A DNA stretch of 64,000 bases from Jeotgalibacillus aurantiacus (GTDB lineage: Bacteria > Bacillota > Bacilli > Bacillales > Jeotgalibacillaceae), in assembly GCF_020595125.1 (NCBI RefSeq), contig NZ_JACNMS010000003.1:124001-188000 (forward strand). The letters are read 5' to 3'. The translations under genes were made by a program, and so were the position numbers. Below are positions 19,245 through 26,736 of this stretch, piece after piece; the stretch's first letter is position 1, and each line of letters begins with the position of its first letter. Under the pieces are notes generated by a model. The model did no database searches, had not been told where the DNA came from, and saw only the letters and a list, made by a program, of their open reading frames with translations.

Positions 19245-20825
19245 TTACGACTCGTTAATCACTACATCCTTCAACTGGTAAAGGCCGCTTGGGTTCATCC
19301 AGAAGCCTTCCACATTGTCAGCGTGGCCAGCCAGATAAGTCTGGTGCTGCAGGTAAATCATCGGTGCGAGCTCAATCAGACGTTCCTGTGCATCGCGGTA
19401 TAGTTGAGCCTGCACAGCTTCATCATTCGTTTGTCTGGCTTCTTCAAGGTTGGCATCAATCTCTTCATCGCGCAGCATAAAACGGTTTCCTGCTGAACCA
19501 ATTTGTGATGAGTGGAACAGTGAATACAGTCCGTTATCTGCGTTCGCATTCTGGTTGGACCATCCGAGAATGAACATGTCGTGATTACCCTGTGCTGTCT
19601 GATCGAGGTAAGCACCCCACTCCAGCACTTCAACCTCAACATTTACGCCGATTTGTGAAAGAGCGTCCTGTACTGCAACTGCGATATTTTCGCGCTCCGG
19701 ATTGTCATTGGTCCAGATTGTTGTGTCAAATCCGTTTTCATAGCCGGCTTCTGCAAGCAATGCCTTCGCCTGCTCCACATCATATTCGAGACCCGGCAGA
19801 TCATTGGCTGCGTTTGGTACCGGCGGCGCAAGTGGACCTGTCGCGACCGTTCCGTAACCGTCATAAATTCCGTTGATGATTTCCTCTTTGTTGATGGCCA
19901 TTGAAATCGCCTGTCTTACGCGAACATCATTAAAAGGCTCTTTTTCTAAATTAAAACCGATATAATTTAATCCGACGCTGTCCTGAGTGGTCAGAGAAGC
20001 ATTTTCAAGCTGTTCGACACGTGCTGCTTCATTTGGCGCGAGTGGATCAATGATATGGGCATAACCTGTTTCAAGGTTGGCGACGCGCGTTGAGCCTTCC
20101 GGTACGATCTGAAATTTTACAGAATCGTAGTCAACCGGACCATCCCAATAATCCTCGTTTTTTGCTAAAATCATTTCCTCACCCGGCGTCCAGCTATCAA
20201 ATTTTAAGAAGCCGGTACCTGCAGGGTTGTTATTCACATACGTTCCTGGCTGCTCGCCGTTTGCCATCGCTTCATAGTCTGCTTCAATGGAAGCCGGACT
20301 CACAATCGAGCCACCTACGTTTGACAGGTTTGCTAAAAGTGGAGCAAATGGGTAACTCAAGTTAAAGCGAACCGTGTAATCATCCACAACCTCGACGCTT
20401 TCGACCATTTCAAACTGAACAGCCCGGGGAGAACCGATTTCCTCATCTAAAATGCGATCAAAGTTTACTTTTACAGCCTCCGCGTTAAAAGGGGTTCTGT
20501 CATGAAACTCCACACCTTCCCGAAGCTTAAATTCCCACGTTACATCATCAATTGTTTCCCAGGATTCTGCAAGAGCCGGCTGAATTTCAGCATTTTCATC
20601 CTGCGTCACGAGGCGTTCATACACCTGAATCTGCATATTGGCAGACGGGATATCGTTTGTTAAATGAACATCCATGGACACCGCATCTGACAGAGTGGCA
20701 ATGACAAGCTCGCCACCGCCATTTGAAGAGGATCCTTCAGATGAGGACGATTCACTGCCGCCCGCACATGCTGATAAGATAAGCGTTAATACAATCATTG
20801 CCGTTAACATCCAAGTTTTTCTCAT
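19245..20825 (-). CDS. ABC transporter substrate-binding lipoprotein, oligopeptide family (SBP_bac_5)
   Basis: 526 residues. The signal ends in the lipobox LILSACAGG, followed by a Ser/Gly-rich linker and a full family-5 binding protein: AESWETIDDVTWEFKLREGV, PFNDVRVRQAISMAINKEEI, and GFWMNPSGLYQLKDV at the C-terminus. Such proteins deliver oligopeptides, glutathione, nickel or metallophores to Opp/Dpp-type importers at the outer face. No permease or ATPase gene is nearby, so the partner is encoded elsewhere. A Fur-like box about 100 bases upstream raises the idea of metal or metallophore uptake; unproven. Confidence 0.9.
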   Translation of the reverse strand: MRKTWMLTAMIVLTLILSACAGGSESSSSEGSSSNGGGELVIATLSDAVSMDVHLTNDIPSANMQIQVYERLVTQDENAEIQPALAESWETIDDVTWEFKLREGVEFHDRTPFNAEAVKVNFDRILDEEIGSPRAVQFEMVESVEVVDDYTVRFNLSYPFAPLLANLSNVGGSIVSPASIEADYEAMANGEQPGTYVNNNPAGTGFLKFDSWTPGEEMILAKNEDYWDGPVDYDSVKFQIVPEGSTRVANLETGYAHIIDPLAPNEAARVEQLENASLTTQDSVGLNYIGFNLEKEPFNDVRVRQAISMAINKEEIINGIYDGYGTVATGPLAPPVPNAANDLPGLEYDVEQAKALLAEAGYENGFDTTIWTNDNPERENIAVAVQDALSQIGVNVEVEVLEWGAYLDQTAQGNHDMFILGWSNQNANADNGLYSLFHSSQIGSAGNRFMLRDEEIDANLEEARQTNDEAVQAQLYRDAQERLIELAPMIYLQHQTYLAGHADNVEGFWMNPSGLYQLKDVVINES

Positions 20826-20920
20826 GTTGCACTCCTCCTGATGTGAAATTTATTTAGTGTTACGAAAATTCTAATAATTGAAATTATAATCAGGGTCTTG
20901 CTGTGAAATCAACCTTAATT

Positions 20921-20935
20921 TGAGAATGATTCTTT
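20921..20935. promoter_or_regulatory. Fur-like 7-1-7 box
   Basis: TGAGAATGATTCTTT is a near-perfect 7-1-7 dyad close to the Bacillus Fur consensus TGATAATNATTATCA. It lies upstream of the minus-strand binding-protein gene. Other bases in 20826-21041 are AT-rich without a gene. Confidence 0.4.
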
Positions 20936-21041
20936 TTAACCGTTTAAAGTGAAAGAGTAAGGTGATGTGATGGTCACTTCTTTTATGTAGGAACAGGAAA
21001 ATTTAGTTTAGCGAAATAAATAGGCTGTGAAGATGACTTGT

Positions 21042-21227
21042 GATGGAATTGATTGCTGAAGTGAAGGGATTAAGTCCGGTAGTGAAGGAATTCGGAGACT
21101 GTAATGAAGGGATTATGCGGTCAGGAGACCTTAGTGAAGGAATACATTTTTCAAACGATCGAATAAAATTCTGATAAGAAAGGATAAAAATCTGGAAGGA
21201 CTGAATCACTTCCACGAGTAAAGGAAT
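21042..21227 (+). repeat. Family A nine-box phased array (copy A5)
   Basis: Boxes begin at 21042, 21063, 21084, 21106, 21136, 21157, 21178, 21199 and 21220, giving spacings 21, 21, 22, 30, 21, 21, 21, 21. Unlike most copies it lies between two genes of the same (minus) orientation. Confidence 0.92.
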
Positions 21228-21273
21228 CCAGCCATCCATCTCCAGCTTATCCTCATCCTGCAATCCTCCATAT

Positions 21274-21306
21274 AAAAACGGACCCTTTTTCAGGATCCGT
21301 TTTTTA
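21274..21306 (-). terminator. Terminator of AztD-like gene
   Basis: AAAAACGGACC / GGATCCGTTTTT stem with A and T runs, between A5 and the minus-strand gene end. Confidence 0.75.
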
Positions 21307-21329
21307 TATAAATTTAGGGGGGAACAGGA

Positions 21330-22649
21330 TTAATGGTCGTGCGCTTCGCCTTTTTTCAGTGCGATGACCGCAGTTGGCGGAGTTTCAAATGTTTTTACTA
21401 CCTCAACTTCCTGATGAGCAAGATCAACAAGTGTCAGGTTCATCTCAGCCGGGTCTGTAATATAAAGGTTTCCTTCAACGAGTGACATAGATGGACTTGG
21501 TGCGCCGTGTCCATGCCCTTCAGATGGTGCGATTGGTTCAATGGAAGAAATGCTTCCTTCGATTTCCACGGTCGATAAATGAACGGTATAAACCTCACCA
21601 TCCTTACCAAGGACATAAGCGTGTTCTTCGTCCATCGCCATGCTGCCAACGTATTCCGTACCTAAGTCAACTGTACTTACGGAACGTTCGTTTAAATCAA
21701 GAATGGAGATATGTGTATTTAATTCGGGATTCTCCTCGCTGCTGTAATTACCGACGATGTAGTCAGCGTTATCTAATCCTTTTAGTGTTCCGACGCGTGC
21801 GTTTTGATCAGGTAAAGGAATTTCAATCGCTTCCTGTTCAGTTACGCTGTAAATCAGCAGCTGTCCCTCGCAGCCGAAGGCAATCGTTTCAGTGTCGCCG
21901 GAACCGCCGGATGCTTCACCGTGAAGGCCTGGACATCCCGCAAAACGTTCTACTTCTTCGCCGGCTGCATCAAATAGTGCTACGCCTTCCGGAAGTGGCT
22001 GAGGGTTATCTTCAGGTGTGTAAGACGCTAAAACATGTCCATCCGGCAGCGGCACTGCCACACCATGATGAGGTGCAACCTGAATGGTCGTGACCGGTGT
22101 CAGTTCGTTTTCAGTTGTAAAGGCAGTCTCATCGAATACTTGAACCTCACCACTGCCATCATAAAAAATTGCAGAATAGCCTCCGTGATTAACGAAATGA
22201 GTAGGTTCATCTCCGATTAATTCAAAAGTAGAAAGGGATGGAGCTTCCACGTAATCATGGGCATGATCACCGTGTGCCTCAGACCAGACACCAGAATCTA
22301 AAAGCTTTACGCTGCCACTTTCACGATCACTCACAAAAAGGTGGCGATCGTCCGCTGCGAGACGAATCGCAGATGTTTTTGTATCAAAGGATTCTGTTGC
22401 TTCATAACCTTCGCTGTCAATAATCCATACACCATTTTCGTGAGAGACAGCAAGCCGTGCATGACTTGAGGCGTGCTCATGATCGTGGTGCTCGTCTTCC
22501 TCATGTTCTTCTTTGTTTGACTGCGTTGCTTCCTCTGCTTGTGACGCGCTTGTCTCCGGACTTTCTTCCTGCGCGGTGTCACTCGTGTTACAGGCAGCAA
22601 GAATGAGTGTGCCCAGGACAGACCACAGCACGATTAAAAAACGATTCAT
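21330..22649 (-). CDS. AztD-like zinc-chaperone lipoprotein (beta-propeller)
   Basis: 439 residues. Lipobox LILAACNTS, then an acidic and His-rich linker (EEHEEDEHHDHEHASSH) likely to bind zinc, then repeated beta-propeller blades (VWIIDSEGYEATESF, LFVSDRESGSVKLL, paired cysteines in FAGCPGLHGEASGG and IAFGCEGQLLIYSV). This matches AztD, an extracytoplasmic zinc metallochaperone that hands zinc to an AztC/ZnuA-type binding protein. No zinc ABC genes are adjacent. A Zur-like box lies upstream. The ATG start is 11 bases after AGAAGGAG; a GTG four codons earlier overlaps that site. Confidence 0.82.
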   Translation of the reverse strand: MNRFLIVLWSVLGTLILAACNTSDTAQEESPETSASQAEEATQSNKEEHEEDEHHDHEHASSHARLAVSHENGVWIIDSEGYEATESFDTKTSAIRLAADDRHLFVSDRESGSVKLLDSGVWSEAHGDHAHDYVEAPSLSTFELIGDEPTHFVNHGGYSAIFYDGSGEVQVFDETAFTTENELTPVTTIQVAPHHGVAVPLPDGHVLASYTPEDNPQPLPEGVALFDAAGEEVERFAGCPGLHGEASGGSGDTETIAFGCEGQLLIYSVTEQEAIEIPLPDQNARVGTLKGLDNADYIVGNYSSEENPELNTHISILDLNERSVSTVDLGTEYVGSMAMDEEHAYVLGKDGEVYTVHLSTVEIEGSISSIEPIAPSEGHGHGAPSPSMSLVEGNLYITDPAEMNLTLVDLAHQEVEVVKTFETPPTAVIALKKGEAHDH

Positions 22650-22675
22650 TCGTATTAGCACTCCTTCTATGTAAA

Positions 22676-22690
22676 TAATAACGATTACGA
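22676..22690. promoter_or_regulatory. Zur-like box upstream of AztD-like gene
   Basis: On the minus strand TCGTAATCGTTATTA matches 11 of the 14 defined positions of the Bacillus Zur core TCGTAATNATTACGA, and the flanking AAA continues the known longer form. It lies about 27 bases before the start codon, where a repressor would block transcription at low zinc demand. Confidence 0.65.
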
Positions 22691-22814
22691 TTTACATCAT
22701 AAACGCTAGAGAAAGTTTATGCAAGCAGGAATCAAAAAATGCATGGAATTGGTCAGAAGAATAAAAGATAAGTGATGCAGTTTGAGTGATCAAAGTAAGA
22801 AGGCGAACTGCCAA

Positions 22815-22850
22815 TGAGAAAGGATTTCTAAGAGTGAAGGAATCCTGAAA
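22815..22850 (+). repeat. Family A array remnant
   Basis: GAGAAAGGAT and, about 20 bases on, GAAGGAATCC match the last two boxes of family A. No earlier boxes are visible. The remaining gap to 23099 has two small hairpins (22927-22948, TTTCGTACAT / ATGAACGAAA; and TCAGGA / TCCTGA near 22962-22981) and no gene. Confidence 0.5.
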
Positions 22851-23099
22851 ACCGGCTCCAGCCACACTCACACTCCCCGTTAACCAACGTCATTTAGCGA
22901 CAAGAGCCCTGCAAACCTAAGGTCTATTTCGTACATGTATGAACGAAAATCAATACAATCTCGTTCAACCTCAGGACTATTTATCCTGAAATTGGGTATT
23001 AGTTCATTATGTAATGCGATGCGACCAAAGCACTCATTTATGGAATGAGTGAAACATTCCCATATAAGAGTCGTAATGAATAACCGAGGTGAACTTATT

Positions 23100-23948
23100 A
23101 TGTATTATCAGGAACCGAAAACAGATACGTTTTATTCTGTGGCATATGTGATTATGTTTGGAGTTGCGATTTTATTTTTAAGTGCGGTCACGTTGTTGCC
23201 TATTGTGTTGTTTTTTATCTATCAGGCCTCATGGATCTGGTTTATCGCGTGGATGACACCGTTGTTTGGCTGGCTGAACTGGTTGACGATCCGGCATGCG
23301 GAAAAGGTGTTTTGGAAAGAGAAGCATCATGCTCATTATGAAGTAAGAGACGGTCACTTTTACGGAACCACCTATCGAATTGAAGAAAAGCAGCGGAAAA
23401 GAGAACATTCTTTTCCAATCTCGGATATTAATAGAGTCGTGATGCTGCCTTACATTATCAGGATCGTGACGAGGCCGAGCAGGGAGTTTTATGACTATGG
23501 CAATGCTCCAAGAACGATTAAAGTGACTGCTCCAATGATTGCTGTTGTAACGGACAATGATCTGGTTGAAATGCTGATGGCTGAAAATGATATGACGACA
23601 GTCGACCAGTGGGTGAAGTTTTTTGAAGAACAGGAAGTCCCCATTTCTTATTCATCAAAACTGTTATACTTTTATGCGAATAAAAAATGGTATAGTCGTA
23701 CACAAAGGCACCAGCATCTCCTGAATGATGAGAACGTAGTGTTATTTAAGCCGTCAGCATACAGTAATATCGTTGAGGCGAGTGAAATCCTTCACAGAGA
23801 ATGGACTAGAAAGGTCAATGATGATTTATCGATTGATGAATTGAATGAATTACATGAGAAAAAGTTGAAGAAGCGTAAAAGAGGCAGATTGATCAGCGCC
23901 TTTGTTTTGGGGTTCTTTATACTCCTAGCCTTTTTATCTGTCATTTAA
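23100..23948 (+). CDS. Membrane protein of unknown function
   Basis: 282 residues. Two N-terminal membrane helices (about 15-35 and 40-65), a large soluble domain with a PH-like start (YEVRDGHFYGTTYRIEEKQ), and one C-terminal helix (LISAFVLGFFILLAFLSVI). The start MYYQEPKTDTFYS follows GAGGTGA; an upstream in-frame start at 23049 has no ribosome site. It is followed 14 bases later by the YcsI-like gene and is probably cotranscribed. I do not recognise the family. Confidence 0.75.
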   Translation: MYYQEPKTDTFYSVAYVIMFGVAILFLSAVTLLPIVLFFIYQASWIWFIAWMTPLFGWLNWLTIRHAEKVFWKEKHHAHYEVRDGHFYGTTYRIEEKQRKREHSFPISDINRVVMLPYIIRIVTRPSREFYDYGNAPRTIKVTAPMIAVVTDNDLVEMLMAENDMTTVDQWVKFFEEQEVPISYSSKLLYFYANKKWYSRTQRHQHLLNDENVVLFKPSAYSNIVEASEILHREWTRKVNDDLSIDELNELHEKKLKKRKRGRLISAFVLGFFILLAFLSVI

Positions 23949-23962
23949 ACGGAGGGAGCATC

Positions 23963-24745
23963 ATGAAGCAATTATCACCGTCGCAAATCAGAGAAATGAT
24001 TCGTGTAAATGAATGGACAAAGCCGACTGCCGGACTGGCAAACGGCTATATCCAGACAAACCTTGCCGTACTGCCAAAGGATCTGGCGTTTGAGTTTCTA
24101 TTGTTTTGTCAGCGTAATCCGAAGCCGTGTCCGATTATTGATGTAGTAGAAGCAGGCGAAATCTCGGCCCGGTTCGCAGCACCCGATGCCAATTTGAAAA
24201 CAGATATTCCGAAATACCGCATTTATCGAAATGGTGAGATGACGGAAGAGTGCGAGAACGTTTCTGACATTTGGGATGAGAATATGGTTGGTTTTTTAAT
24301 TGGATGCAGCTTTACGTTTGAGGAGGCTCTTCTGCAAAACGGGATTCCGATTCGTCATCATGAAGAGCAGTGTAATGTACCGATGTATAAAACGAATATT
24401 GCATGTACGAAAGCCGGGCGCTTTCAAGGGCCGATGGTGGTCAGCATGCGCCCAATGAGCGAGCAGGAAGCGATACGTGCCGTTCAAGTAACGAGCCGTT
24501 TTCCGTCTGTGCATGGTGCACCGGTCCATATCGGAAATCCTGAAAAAATCGGAATACAGGACATCCATCAGCCCAATTTTGGTGATGCCGTCACGATCAA
24601 AGAAGGCGAAGTTCCGGTATTTTGGGCGTGTGGTGTTACACCGCAGGCCATCGCCATGCACGTAAAACCTGAGCTTATGATCACACATTCGCCTGGGCAT
24701 ATGTTTATCACAGATTTGAAGAACGAAGAGTTTTCAGTTTTGTAG
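23963..24745 (+). CDS. ycsI: YcsI-like putative hydro-lyase (DUF1445)
   Basis: 260 residues, the usual length. Diagnostic strings are PSQIREMIRVNEWTKPTAGL, GYIQTNLAVLPKDLAFEFL, GCSFTFEEALLQNGIPIRH and PQAIAMHVKPELMITHSPGH. Family members include B. subtilis YcsI and D-glutamate cyclases; the activity here is unknown. The start follows CGGAGGGAG. It sits 14 bases after the membrane-protein gene and ends at a terminator. Confidence 0.92.
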   Translation: MKQLSPSQIREMIRVNEWTKPTAGLANGYIQTNLAVLPKDLAFEFLLFCQRNPKPCPIIDVVEAGEISARFAAPDANLKTDIPKYRIYRNGEMTEECENVSDIWDENMVGFLIGCSFTFEEALLQNGIPIRHHEEQCNVPMYKTNIACTKAGRFQGPMVVSMRPMSEQEAIRAVQVTSRFPSVHGAPVHIGNPEKIGIQDIHQPNFGDAVTIKEGEVPVFWACGVTPQAIAMHVKPELMITHSPGHMFITDLKNEEFSVL

Positions 24746-24762
24746 AGATACAGTTATGGAAT

Positions 24763-24800
24763 TACCTCCTTGTTGAGAACAAGGGGGTTCTTCTGTTTTA
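24763..24800 (+). terminator. Terminator after YcsI-like gene
   Basis: ACCTCCTTGTT / AACAAGGGGGT stem followed by a T-rich stretch (TTCTTCTGTTTT). Confidence 0.7.
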
Positions 24801-24883
24801 AAACACCACCAAAAAATCCATACATATTTTAGAATGAATGGTATCCTTAAGTTAACAGTTAATGACAAAAGGGGGGATGCCAT

Positions 24884-25051
24884 TTGTTTTGGGATGAAAG
24901 TTCATTCACTGTGTTGATCATATTCGTAATTATGTTTGCGGTTGGATCGTTTTTAAATATTATGTTTAAAACGACTAAAAGACGTGACTGGCTGACCATG
25001 TTTCTATTTTGTTTTGTATTTTCGGCTTTTTTTGTTGGTGTGCTGAATTAG
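24884..25051 (+). CDS. Small membrane protein, 55 aa
   Basis: TTG start seven bases after GGGGGGA. Reads FWDESSFTVLIIFVIMFAV, a short basic loop (KTTKRRDW), then a second helix (LTMFLFCFVFSAFFVGVLN). Two membrane segments. It is followed 16 bases later by another membrane-protein gene, likely one operon. Function unknown. A TTG start and small size lower certainty. Confidence 0.65.
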   Translation: MFWDESSFTVLIIFVIMFAVGSFLNIMFKTTKRRDWLTMFLFCFVFSAFFVGVLN

Positions 25052-25067
25052 GGATAGGGGGAGTGAA

Positions 25068-25514
25068 ATGCACAGATACGGGCCAGGTATTTTAATTTCG
25101 ATCATCATATTTCTCGTGCTTGTTGTCATCAATGATTGGTACTATGCCAATACAGGGCCGTTAAATGCGATTGTGATGGTGCTGTCCAGCTACTGTATCT
25201 TATTTCCTTATCTCATTGAGAAGAAAAAATGGAAAACCCATCTATTATTTTTCCTGATGTTGATCGTAGTCATTTCATTTTCCATTCCACAGGTTACATA
25301 TGTCGAGGCGGAGTCAACGGCTGCGGAGGAATATGGATTGGTTGACATCACAGACAGAGGGAATATGCCGTTAATGATAGAACGATGGGAAGACCGGATT
25401 AACCCTTTTCATCCTCACACTGCTTATTATTTTTCAGGAGTGAATGAAGATGGGAAAAATGTTTCTGTGATGGTGACAGCTGACGGGAAGAGAATAGTGG
25501 AAATAAATCCATAA
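25068..25514 (+). CDS. Membrane protein, 148 aa, unknown
   Basis: Three hydrophobic segments in the first 80 residues (ILISIIIFLVLVVIND, LNAIVMVLSSYCILF, LLFFLMLIVVISFSI), followed by an outer C-terminal domain that may dimerise or bind a ligand (YYFSGVNEDGKNVSVMVTADG). The start follows GGGGGAG. It is probably cotranscribed with the 55-residue gene before it. Family not recognised. Confidence 0.75.
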   Translation: MHRYGPGILISIIIFLVLVVINDWYYANTGPLNAIVMVLSSYCILFPYLIEKKKWKTHLLFFLMLIVVISFSIPQVTYVEAESTAAEEYGLVDITDRGNMPLMIERWEDRINPFHPHTAYYFSGVNEDGKNVSVMVTADGKRIVEINP

Positions 25515-25516
25515 CG

Positions 25517-25553
25517 AAGAGCGATCCTTCTCATAACTGGGGTCGCTTTTTCA
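25517..25553 (+). terminator. Terminator after membrane-protein pair
   Basis: AGAGCGATCC / GGGGTCGCTTTTT stem-loop with T run. Confidence 0.75.
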
Positions 25554-25627
25554 TTGGCAATGAATATCCCTTTTAAAAAACCTGTTGCAATCGCTTACAA
25601 GATGTTCTATAATTCAAATCAATTAAT

Positions 25628-25641
25628 CCGAAACGTTTCGG
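25628..25641. promoter_or_regulatory. LacI-type operator 1
   Basis: CCGAAACGTTTCGG, a perfect 14-base palindrome with the central CG typical of LacI-family sites, 12 bases before the regulator start. Implies autoregulation. Confidence 0.85.
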
Positions 25642-25653
25642 GAGCGTGATGAA

Positions 25654-26658
25654 ATGACGACTATAAAAGATATTGCAAAGACAGCCGGCGTTTCCGTAAC
25701 AACTGTTTCGCGTGCCCTAAATGGGTATTCGGATGTAAACGAAGCGACCCGTAAAAAGATTGTAGAAACAGCAAGACAATTAAATTATGCCCCTAACACG
25801 ATTGCCCGGAGTCTGGTCATGAAGAAGTCGAAAACGATTGGGCTACTCGTATCAGGATTTATCAGGGAAAGTCTGAAGGATAATTTTATGCTGAATGTAC
25901 TGGCAGGGGTCAATGACTTTGCCTCTACAACAGAGTATGACATCGTCCTGTTCAATACGAATTCCTCAAAACAGCGTGAAAAGACTTATCATCAGCTGTG
26001 CCGTGAACGTCAGGTAGACGGTGTTGTCATCCAGGGGATTAAAACGGATGATCCTTACCTTGAAGAAATCATCGATGCAGATATCCCATGTGTGCTGGTC
26101 GATATCCCGAAAATCGGACCAAAAACCGGATATGTTTCGACAGATAATATTGCCGGAGCTTACGAAGCAGGGAAGCATCTGATTGAGCTTGGTCATCAAA
26201 AGATCGCCATGATTAATGGGCATGATCAGGCATTTGTCAGTAAAGAGCGTCTTGTTGGCTTTGAAAAAGCATTAAAGGAATCTGGACTGAAGCTGCTTCA
26301 GGTAGAAGATGGAGGATTTTCTGAAGAAGGCGGGAGAGCAAGCTTGCTGAATATAATGAGTCAGAACCCTGATGTAACTGCAATTTTCTGTGCAAGTGAT
26401 TTAATGGCCATCGGAGCTTTGTCAGCATTAAAGGAACTCGGCAAAAGTGCACCTGAAGACTTGTCGATCGTCGGATATGACGATATTTTACTTGCTAAAT
26501 ATGTAACACCTGCTCTAACCACGGTTTCACAGGATACGCACGGACTAGGTTATGAAGCGGCTAAAATGCTGATCGGCATGCTCGAGGGACAGCAGCCTGG
26601 AAAGACAATTGTAAAACACGAACTAATGATTCGCGACTCAAGCCAACAGTGTCTATAA
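25654..26658 (+). CDS. LacI-family transcriptional regulator of the sugar operon
   Basis: 334 residues. The N-terminal helix-turn-helix TIKDIAKTAGVSVTTVSRAL and hinge LNYAPNTIARSLVMKKSKT precede a periplasmic-binding-like sugar domain (about 60-330). It binds the CCGAAACGTTTCGG palindromes before itself and before the next gene, as inferred from their location. It is the first gene of a regulator-glycosidase-ABC cluster, so its effector is presumably a sugar taken up by that system. The start lies after GGGAGCG. Confidence 0.93.
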   Translation: MTTIKDIAKTAGVSVTTVSRALNGYSDVNEATRKKIVETARQLNYAPNTIARSLVMKKSKTIGLLVSGFIRESLKDNFMLNVLAGVNDFASTTEYDIVLFNTNSSKQREKTYHQLCRERQVDGVVIQGIKTDDPYLEEIIDADIPCVLVDIPKIGPKTGYVSTDNIAGAYEAGKHLIELGHQKIAMINGHDQAFVSKERLVGFEKALKESGLKLLQVEDGGFSEEGGRASLLNIMSQNPDVTAIFCASDLMAIGALSALKELGKSAPEDLSIVGYDDILLAKYVTPALTTVSQDTHGLGYEAAKMLIGMLEGQQPGKTIVKHELMIRDSSQQCL

Positions 26659-26700
26659 TTTATCGGCGCAAGATAAGCTTGGGTTCTTTTTTTGACTAAA

Positions 26701-26716
26701 TCCGAAACGTTTCGGA
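26701..26716. promoter_or_regulatory. LacI-type operator 2
   Basis: TCCGAAACGTTTCGGA, a perfect 16-base palindrome, 21 bases before the glycosidase start. Same core as operator 1, so the same regulator likely controls the transport operon. Confidence 0.88.
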
Positions 26717-26736
26717 TCTTGATAGGAGAGGCTTTT

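Noticed and set aside
22927-22948. TTTCGTACAT / ATGAACGAAA hairpin as a regulatory site
   Set aside because: Only a ten-base arm pair with a mismatch and no linked gene feature; recorded within the gap description but not claimed as an operator.
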